This document shows positions 57,473-64,000 of a DNA stretch of 64,000 nucleotides, in pieces. Below the pieces are notes generated by a model. It saw nothing but the letters and a program-made list of their open reading frames with translations, was not told the origin of the DNA and searched no databases. Each line of letters starts with the position of its first letter. Positions within the stretch are counted from its first letter, which is position 1. The translations under genes were made by a program, and so were the position numbers. Source of the stretch: Paenibacillus sp. FSL R10-2782 (GTDB taxonomy: Bacteria; Bacillota; Bacilli; Paenibacillales; Paenibacillaceae); assembly GCF_038592985.1 (NCBI RefSeq), contig NZ_CP151951.1:4393001-4457000 (forward strand), given 5' to 3'.

Positions 57473-58490
57473 ACGTCCTGTTCCCAAGCTATCCAGCATC
57501 GACGAGTTGTTATTGTTATCGGAGAAAGACCAGCCTGTGTTAGAGCAAACTGGCGGAATACAAACTATACCCATAAGCAAAATCAGAATGTACAAAGAAC
57601 ATCCATTCCGCTTATATGAAGGTGAACGATTGGCGGATATGATGAGCAGCATTGAAACTAACGGTATTCTTGTCCCGGTCATTGTGCGAAAAATTGAAGT
57701 CGATGAGAACGGCTGTGACCACGAAATGCTGGCTGGACATAACCGGATGAACGCCGCACAATTGCTGGGTCTTGATAGACTGCCTGCTGTTGTGAAGGAA
57801 AAGCTTACTGATGAAGAAGCGCTCATGTATGTAGTTGAAACTAATGTATTGCAGCGCTCCTTTTCAGATATGTTTCCATCAGAAAAAGCAAAAGTGTTGT
57901 CACTTCGTTATTCGGATATGTTCTCACAGGGGAAAAGAAATGACATTATTGAAGAATTAAAAATACTAGAAAATCCGCAATACAACAATGAAAATGAAAC
58001 TTCGCCCCTAGTAGGTACGAAGTTGAGAAGTGATGAAAAGTTGGGGCATGAGTATGGACTATCCAAAAATACAGTTGCCCGCCTGCTTCGTATAGACAAG
58101 CTCACTCCTCTACTCAAGAAACTGGTAGATGATGCGAAGATCGGACTATATCCTGCGGTCAGCCTTTCCTATCTGAATGAGACTGAACAACAAGCTGTCC
58201 ATGAAGTACTGTCTCAGAACGAATACAAAGTTGATATGAAAAAGGCAGAGCTCCTGCGTGAATACTCCGGCAAGTTAACCGATGAGCAAGCAGCCAAAAT
58301 CTTGTCTGGCGAAGCCACACGTAAGCCGAGAAATAAAACGCCAGCTCCCTTCAAGCTCAAGCATAAAGTATATGCAAAATACTTTTCCTCAGTTCACAAG
58401 GCCACCGAGGTCGAGGAAATCATCGATAAAGCATTGGAAATGTATTTCTCAAATCAGCAGCAACCATCAGATGAATCATCCCATGAATAA
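57462..58490 (+). CDS. parB: ParB-family DNA-binding protein of the ICE
   Basis: 342 residues, TTG start after GAAGGAG. N-terminal ParB/Srx domain (HPFRLYEGERLADM, then EMLAGHNRMNAAQLLG), where HNR takes the place of the GERR/GHRR CTP-binding motif. A central helix-turn-helix (GHEYGLSKNTVARLLRI) and a C-terminal tail follow. Overlaps parA. Confidence 0.92.
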   Translation: MAAKRPVPKLSSIDELLLLSEKDQPVLEQTGGIQTIPISKIRMYKEHPFRLYEGERLADMMSSIETNGILVPVIVRKIEVDENGCDHEMLAGHNRMNAAQLLGLDRLPAVVKEKLTDEEALMYVVETNVLQRSFSDMFPSEKAKVLSLRYSDMFSQGKRNDIIEELKILENPQYNNENETSPLVGTKLRSDEKLGHEYGLSKNTVARLLRIDKLTPLLKKLVDDAKIGLYPAVSLSYLNETEQQAVHEVLSQNEYKVDMKKAELLREYSGKLTDEQAAKILSGEATRKPRNKTPAPFKLKHKVYAKYFSSVHKATEVEEIIDKALEMYFSNQQQPSDESSHE

Positions 58491-58505
58491 AAGGAGGACA
58501 CACAC

Positions 58506-58958
58506 ATGAATACGATCTTTAAGGACATTGATCATGAGCAGTTTTACGAGGGCAATCTTCGCATGACCCATAGTCAACACGATCCGTACCGTCAGGCTTT
58601 CTTCTATGTTCTTGGAATTACGCCTCAAACCCGCCAACATATCCAAGACCTCTACGATTATGAAGAACAAGCAATTCGTTTGGACGCACTGGAACAAGGC
58701 TGGCAAACTAGTACTTCTATTAAAATGACTCGTCTCGCCTTTAACTTGTACAACGGCTATTCCGGAGATTCTGAAACAAGACGCGATAATCCTAGTCAAT
58801 ATAGCCCATATCAACTATTTGACACTGGACTGATGCCTTACTTTTTTGAAGCAATCAAGCTGCGTTATGCAGAATATGCCCATACCCTGGAACAACCATA
58901 CTTTGCCTTTCCACCAACAGAAACAGATCATCATTCTTCATATGAACACGAAGCCTGA
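58506..58958 (+). CDS. ICE protein of the DUF6075 type
   Basis: 150 residues, no membrane segment. FKDIDHEQFYEGNLR at the start and IKMTRLAFNLYNGY in the middle are typical of a small protein that accompanies parAB in clostridial and bacillar ICEs. Function unknown. AAAGGAGG precedes the ATG. The family number is from memory. Confidence 0.65.
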   Translation: MNTIFKDIDHEQFYEGNLRMTHSQHDPYRQAFFYVLGITPQTRQHIQDLYDYEEQAIRLDALEQGWQTSTSIKMTRLAFNLYNGYSGDSETRRDNPSQYSPYQLFDTGLMPYFFEAIKLRYAEYAHTLEQPYFAFPPTETDHHSSYEHEA

Positions 58959-59002
58959 ATTATATAACGCCTGTCTATTCCAATCAGAAAGGAGAGCCTG
59001 CC

Positions 59003-62000
59003 ATGAGCCGTTTTCAGCCCTTGCGCCAACTATATGCATCTGCAATTAGCGACATCACATCCAGCGGAGACACCTGGCAACAATACCTGCGCTTTGCAGC
59101 ATCAATCTACAAGTACTCATTTGACAACAGCTTACTCATTTATGCTCAGCGGCCAGATGCGACCATGTTGGCTCCCCTTCCATTATGGAATCAGCTAGGC
59201 CGTTATGTGACAAAAGGTGAAAAGAGCATTTCCGTCTGTAATTTCCAACAAACCACACCAGCGCTGAGTCATTTATTTGATGTCACCCAGACGACAGGCA
59301 AACAAGCCCCTACTCTCTGGAGTCTGGAACAGCTTGATTCTGAGGAACTGGCTGGGAGAATAACTTCCTACGATACGCTTAACCTTACTGAAGCTATCTC
59401 GCAGCTCGTACGTGACACGGTTCATTCAACCTGGGATGAATGGCTACATGACATTGAACATGATCTTCAAGACCATTTCTTAGGTAGCATTCCTATGTTT
59501 GGACTTGAACAGCATATGGGCGACTTAATAGAGGACAGCGTTCGCTACCTTATCCATCGCCGCTGCCAGTTGCCTGAACCAAATCATACAGACTTTTCGA
59601 CGATTACCCATTTTGATACCTTGCCGCTTGCTGCACGCTTGGGCTATCAGGTAAACACTCACGCCCATACCCTACTAACAGACATTGCACGTTACGTAAA
59701 AATTATGGAACAGGAAAGGAGCTTAGCTCATGAATCATCCCGACAAACCGACATTGACGTATCACGAAGTGGACGGATTACTGTATCCGAACCTGCAAAT
59801 CTCGAACGAAGCGATAAGAGATCAACAGCCCTTGGGGAAATTCGGGCGGCTGGCGCTGAACCATCTGCGGAATCATCACCCGCAACGCTTTCAAATTCTT
59901 CAAATGGAAGGCAACCTGATGACCAAAATACATCAGGTGGAACAGGAGGCACTGGAACGGATGGAACAATTGACCGACCAACTGCTTCTCCTTCAGCCCC
60001 TGCCACAGACGGACGATACATTGGAACGTACACGCCATCTGAATCAGATCAAATCAACAGCGGAGGAACTGGTGATGAACGACATCATTCTAAAACCACG
60101 ATAAACCAAGATAGTCTCCCTTCTCCGACCTCACCTGAGCCGCCATCAAGCGGTTCTTTTTTTATGCCCAATAAAGGTGCAGTTCTTTCCGAAGTGCACA
60201 GTGGTGAAGATATGCTGGCATATTTAATCGTAAGAAACAGAAGCACTTGGGCAACAAAAGAACGTATCTATCAGTTTGTCGTAGATAACTATCCTGTTAA
60301 GTCGGCTGATTTGATCTCTTTTCTAAAACCTCTCTATGGAATTAGCGGAGCACGAGGCAATTTTGAAAATGGACTTGTCGGATATGCCTTTGATAGCAAA
60401 CAGATTACGATTTCCTGGAAAGATGCAAATGGATCACACGAAGAACATTTTAAATGGAAGAAATTCAGCAACACATTACTTCAATTAATTGCAGAAGGAC
60501 GATATGACGAACACGCCGCTCCCTTTCCACCTGAAGAGTCAGAATGGACCTTATTCAATTACGCCAACGAGCAAGTAGAGATTAAAGATGATTTCAGCGA
60601 AGGCGAAGAGAACCAGCACCATTTATCCAATATTGCTGATGGGCAACAACAAGACTCCCATTCTCTATTAGAAAACACTGAAGGCACGATTAACAATGCA
60701 ACGTCCTCTTTAAATACTCTTCCCAGAGTTCCTGCTGTGGCCAACTATCACTTTCAAGCTGAACAATCCCCCTATGTATCTGGTCCAAAGAGTAAGTACA
60801 AGCGGAACGTAGAGGCCATTCACCTACTCAAGCAATTGGAATCAGCTCAACGGCAAGCGACAACGGATGAACAGCATGTTTTAGCCGGTTATGTCGGCTG
60901 GGGTGGATTAGCCAATGCCTTTCATCCTACTGCGAGTGGCTGGGAGACTGAATATACTGAGTTAAAACAGCTTTTAAATGAAGACGAATATGCAGCAGCC
61001 CGCAACTCCACAATTACTGCCTTCTACACCGAGCAATCCTTAATTCAGACCATCCATGCAACCTTGCAACGTTTTGGCTTAACCGATAGTGGTGCTGGTC
61101 GGCGATTGTTAGAGCCTTCACTGGGCAGTGGAAACTTCTTTTCCGTATTGCCTCCTGAATGGGAACATGCTGAACTTCACGGCGTAGAGTTAGACTCTCT
61201 AACGGGCAGAATTTCACGACAGCTCTATCCCAAGGCGAACATTCTTATCCAAGGCTTTGAAACAATAGACTGGCACGATCGACGCTTTGACGCTATCTTC
61301 TCCAACGTTCCCTTTCATAACATTCGTATCCACGACCGCCGTTATAGCAGCAGCCATTACATCCACGATTACTTCTTTATCCGTTCGCTGGACTTGCTCA
61401 AGCCTGGCGGCATGTTGGCTTTTATAGTCAGTAAAGGCACAATGGATAAACAAGACTCCAGTGTACGTCAGATCCTAGCACAAAAGGCCGAATTAATCGG
61501 TATGGTTCGTTTGCCGAACACGACCTTCCAATCCCTTGCCGGGGCTACAGTTACCACAGATATCGTATTTCTACAAAAACGGGAGTCACCTCTTACTCTC
61601 ACACAAGCAGACATGCCCGAATGGATTGAGGTTGGTGAGACGCTAGACGGAGTGCCCATCAATCGTTATTACCTCTCTCATCCTGAAATGCTGTTAGGAC
61701 AAATGCAATGGGATCGGGGTATGTACGGTGCAGAGAAAACGAGTGCCTGCATTCCATATGAGGGACGTCCTCTGCTACCTTCCCTGGAGCAAGCACTCGG
61801 TACATTACAGGCTCGTTTTCCAGAGCTACCGAATGAGATAAGCCTAACCCAAAGCAATAGCTCACCACTCTCACTAGATGGGGAAGAGGACCCCGTCCGA
61901 AAAGCACCTCCTGGTACAAAAAACTATACGTTTATCGTCGAACAAGAACGCATTTATTACTGTGAGGACGGTATTCTTCTCCCTCAGGACATCAAAGGCA

Positions 62001-64000
62001 AAAAAGCAGATCGCATCAAAAGCTTATGCGCCATACGCGCGGCTTTGCTTGATGTCATTGAGATCCAATCCCGCGAATACGGCTATGAAACAGAAGAACT
62101 GGAACAATCTCAATTCAAACTGAATCAAAGTTATGACCGTTTTGTTCATCAGTATGGAGCTATTAATGAACGGGCAAATACTTCTGCCTTTGCCGATGAT
62201 GACCAACTACCATTATTGCGCTCTATTGAAGACTTCACAGCAGATAAAACCTGGACAAAAGCCGCTATTTTTACTCGTCCGACGATTCGAGTCAACGCCT
62301 TGCCGGAGCATACGGATGATCCGGTGGAAGCCTTACAAATTTGCCTGAACCACCGATTACGCATCGACCTGCCGTATATCGCCCATCTTTGCGGTAAAAC
62401 AACCGATGAAGTACGAGAAGCACTAGGGGAACGAATTTTCCAAAGTCCGCAAGCTTATACAGGAGATACAGAAGAAGGCTGGGAGTTGGATGAGGAATAT
62501 CTGTCTGGCAATGTTAAGGACAAACTCGCCTATGCCATGCTCAAAGCACAGACGTACCCGGATGCATTTCAGCGTAATGTTGCGGCACTTACTCGTGTCC
62601 AACCTGCTCCGTTGCTGCCTGGAGACATTGACTTCCGTATCGGCAGCCCCTGGATTCCAGTTAAGGTATATCGGGCCTTTATGTACGAAACATTTGGAAC
62701 AGCACGAATCATGCAAGATTCACAGACCATTGATGTAGACTATCTCGAATACACCAATACATGGCGCGTATCTGGAAAATCTGTGGAAAGAGGCTCGATT
62801 AAAGTCAACCAGACCTTCGGTACAGGACGAGCCAACGCTTATGAGATTTTCGAAAGCAGTCTCAATTTACAAAGCATTACCATACGTGACCCTGTAACTT
62901 ATCTGGATTCGAACGGCAATGAGCAAATCAAGTATGTGGTCAATGCCAAGGAGACGATGATTGCCCGCGCCAAGCAGCAGCAGATGAAAGAAGCATTTGC
63001 CTCTTGGCTATTTCAGGATAAGGACCGAGCTGATACACTGCTCTCCATCTACAATGACAAATTCAACACGATTCGCCCGCGCACCTATGATGGGGAGCAT
63101 CTGGTGTTTCAGGGTATGAATCAGGAAATGAGACTCCGTAAGCACCAACAAGATGTAGCTGCCCGTATTATTTACTCTGGTACGGCACTCATGGCTCATG
63201 AAGTAGGAGCTGGCAAAACAGCGGCAATGATTGCTGCAGGTATGTATTTAAAACGAATTGGTGCAGTTCACAAACCTTTATACTGCGTTCCCAATCACTT
63301 GACTGAGCAGTGGGCCAACGAATTTTTGCGTTTCTTCCCCTCTGCCAATGTATTAGTGACTACGAAAAAGGATTTTAGCTTGGCTAACCGTCAACGTTTT
63401 GTCTCCAAAATTGCGATGGGTAATTACGATGCCGTCATTATCGGTCATTCGCAATTCGAGAAAATCCCCATCTCCCGTGACCGTCAGGAGCAGCTCCTGC
63501 AAGATGAAATCCACAACGTCTCTCACATGATTAATCAGATGAAAAAAGAAAAAGGCGACAATTGGAGCATCAAGCAAATGGTCGTGTTTGAAAATAACCT
63601 AAAATCCCGCCTGGAGCGTCTTATGAATGAAAGTAGAAAAGACGACCTCCTCACCTTTGAACAGCTTGGTGTGGATATGTTATTTGTGGATGAAGCTCAT
63701 GCCTATAAAAACTGCTTCACCTTCACCAAAATGCGTAATGTAGCCGGAATTGGCAAATCCAGCAGTCAGCGGGCAACCGATATGCTGCTTAAGTGCCAAT
63801 ACTTGCAGGAGATGAATCAAGGACGCGGAGTTGTATTTGCCACAGGAACACCGATTAGCAATAGTATGTCAGAGATGTATGTCATGCAGCGATTTCTCCA
63901 GCCTCAATTGCTGCAAAAGCTGGGACTTAACTTCTTCGATAATTGGGCCGCAACGTTTGGCGAAGTTGTTTCTTCCCTAGAGATTACGCCAGAAGGCAGT
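59003..64000 (+). CDS. Giant ICE N6-methyltransferase/SF2 helicase (3' end beyond window)
   Basis: At least 1666 residues, open to the right edge. Residues 1-240: ArdC-like N-terminal domain (YSFDNSLLIYAQRPDATM, then GRYVTKGEKSI). About 243-385: hydrophilic Ser/Thr/Gly/Pro linker overlapping tnpV. About 590-900: adenine methyltransferase fold (LAGYVGWGGLANAF, SAM motif LLEPSLGSGNFF, and FDAIFSNVPF in place of NPPY). From about 1385: helicase with Walker A HEVGAGKTAAM, Walker B MLFVDEAHAYKN and motif III FATGTPISNS. AAAGGAG before the ATG. Such proteins may protect incoming ICE DNA or act in its processing; the SNVPF change makes active methylation uncertain. Confidence 0.9.
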   Translation, partial: MSRFQPLRQLYASAISDITSSGDTWQQYLRFAASIYKYSFDNSLLIYAQRPDATMLAPLPLWNQLGRYVTKGEKSISVCNFQQTTPALSHLFDVTQTTGKQAPTLWSLEQLDSEELAGRITSYDTLNLTEAISQLVRDTVHSTWDEWLHDIEHDLQDHFLGSIPMFGLEQHMGDLIEDSVRYLIHRRCQLPEPNHTDFSTITHFDTLPLAARLGYQVNTHAHTLLTDIARYVKIMEQERSLAHESSRQTDIDVSRSGRITVSEPANLERSDKRSTALGEIRAAGAEPSAESSPATLSNSSNGRQPDDQNTSGGTGGTGTDGTIDRPTASPSAPATDGRYIGTYTPSESDQINSGGTGDERHHSKTTINQDSLPSPTSPEPPSSGSFFMPNKGAVLSEVHSGEDMLAYLIVRNRSTWATKERIYQFVVDNYPVKSADLISFLKPLYGISGARGNFENGLVGYAFDSKQITISWKDANGSHEEHFKWKKFSNTLLQLIAEGRYDEHAAPFPPEESEWTLFNYANEQVEIKDDFSEGEENQHHLSNIADGQQQDSHSLLENTEGTINNATSSLNTLPRVPAVANYHFQAEQSPYVSGPKSKYKRNVEAIHLLKQLESAQRQATTDEQHVLAGYVGWGGLANAFHPTASGWETEYTELKQLLNEDEYAAARNSTITAFYTEQSLIQTIHATLQRFGLTDSGAGRRLLEPSLGSGNFFSVLPPEWEHAELHGVELDSLTGRISRQLYPKANILIQGFETIDWHDRRFDAIFSNVPFHNIRIHDRRYSSSHYIHDYFFIRSLDLLKPGGMLAFIVSKGTMDKQDSSVRQILAQKAELIGMVRLPNTTFQSLAGATVTTDIVFLQKRESPLTLTQADMPEWIEVGETLDGVPINRYYLSHPEMLLGQMQWDRGMYGAEKTSACIPYEGRPLLPSLEQALGTLQARFPELPNEISLTQSNSSPLSLDGEEDPVRKAPPGTKNYTFIVEQERIYYCEDGILLPQDIKGKKADRIKSLCAIRAALLDVIEIQSREYGYETEELEQSQFKLNQSYDRFVHQYGAINERANTSAFADDDQLPLLRSIEDFTADKTWTKAAIFTRPTIRVNALPEHTDDPVEALQICLNHRLRIDLPYIAHLCGKTTDEVREALGERIFQSPQAYTGDTEEGWELDEEYLSGNVKDKLAYAMLKAQTYPDAFQRNVAALTRVQPAPLLPGDIDFRIGSPWIPVKVYRAFMYETFGTARIMQDSQTIDVDYLEYTNTWRVSGKSVERGSIKVNQTFGTGRANAYEIFESSLNLQSITIRDPVTYLDSNGNEQIKYVVNAKETMIARAKQQQMKEAFASWLFQDKDRADTLLSIYNDKFNTIRPRTYDGEHLVFQGMNQEMRLRKHQQDVAARIIYSGTALMAHEVGAGKTAAMIAAGMYLKRIGAVHKPLYCVPNHLTEQWANEFLRFFPSANVLVTTKKDFSLANRQRFVSKIAMGNYDAVIIGHSQFEKIPISRDRQEQLLQDEIHNVSHMINQMKKEKGDNWSIKQMVVFENNLKSRLERLMNESRKDDLLTFEQLGVDMLFVDEAHAYKNCFTFTKMRNVAGIGKSSSQRATDMLLKCQYLQEMNQGRGVVFATGTPISNSMSEMYVMQRFLQPQLLQKLGLNFFDNWAATFGEVVSSLEITPEGS
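59730..60104 (+). CDS. tnpV: TnpV-like protein, fully overlapping the helicase gene in the +1 frame
   Basis: 124 residues. TnpV pattern: LTYHEVDGLLYPNLQIS, then LGKFGRLALNHLRNH and EQEALERMEQLTDQLLL. Length and fold are complete. AAAGGAG lies eight bases before its ATG, although this falls inside the giant helicase gene. The giant frame has no stop across the whole stretch, where its product is low-complexity linker (residues about 243-367). So both frames are coding: the TnpV frame looks conserved, the other looks like filler. TnpV proteins accompany Tn4451-type and clostridial elements; function unknown. Confidence 0.82.
   Translation: MNHPDKPTLTYHEVDGLLYPNLQISNEAIRDQQPLGKFGRLALNHLRNHHPQRFQILQMEGNLMTKIHQVEQEALERMEQLTDQLLLLQPLPQTDDTLERTRHLNQIKSTAEELVMNDIILKPR

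Noticed and set aside
59728..60038. Two long minus-strand open frames opposite tnpV
   Set aside because: They lack ribosome sites and family features. The region is open in several frames, probably as a by-product of the dual-coding plus strand.

Overview
The window looks like a chromosomal segment of an endospore-forming Paenibacillus of the P. polymyxa type. This rests on the SspI spore protein, a LiaFSR/PspA envelope-stress operon, LicT-type beta-glucoside control, low-to-medium GC and strong AGGAGG ribosome-binding sites. It is an inference; no rRNA or complete tRNA gene is present.

Layout. 1-1.1 kb: 5' part of a two-component response regulator. 1.2-4.5 kb: a five-gene alkylation-damage operon on the minus strand (adaA, ogt, an SPL-like radical SAM gene, a DNA-3-methyladenine glycosylase, AlkD). 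4.6-11.5 kb: plant-glucan use (bglP, licT, bglH, a secreted GH5 glucanase) with three antiterminator RNA sites, three promoters and two CcpA boxes. 11.8-12.4 kb: IS30 and IS630 relics. 12.4-26.5 kb: housekeeping and stress genes: an rRNA methyltransferase, ktrA, sspI, prfC, zwf, a ywmB-like gene, the lia/psp operon, and a TetR/MFS pair sharing an operator motif.

27-37.4 kb: an island of pyridoxal-phosphate (PLP) genes: glyA, GNAT, a gutted pdxT, pdxS, hemL, a SufS/ArgD chimera and a YggS-type PLP-binding protein. Two paralogous MocR/PdxR regulators flank a glutamine amidotransferase. Three copies of one long operator lie at both regulator promoters and at pdxS, arranged for autorepression and for activation of pdxS.

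37.4-64 kb: integrative conjugative element (ICE) sequence. Two junctions (38.34 and 56.38 kb) each read integrase end, 3' piece of tRNA-Leu, then parA. This is the pattern of elements stacked in tandem at one tRNA attachment site. The element between them is badly eroded (parA stub, frameshifted VirB4, truncated genes). It carries 11 kb of mosaic cargo bounded by 440-bp direct repeats whose terminator hairpins are exact inversions of each other. The cargo includes an epimerase/TetR pair that looks foreign, HemQ, a flavodoxin-fold oxidoreductase, a cydC stub, RarD, IS and RHS debris, and a TetR-controlled extra GAPDH followed by a NifU-like scaffold. The right-hand element looks intact as far as it can be seen: parA, parB, a small ICE protein and a giant methyltransferase/helicase that runs off the window.

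The most unusual feature is inside that giant gene. A complete TnpV-like gene with its own ribosome-binding site lies in the +1 frame, entirely within the stretch that encodes the giant protein's low-complexity linker. The PdxR-controlled PLP island and the TetR-controlled GAPDH module are the other two candidates for undescribed systems; both supply second copies of central metabolic proteins under dedicated regulators.
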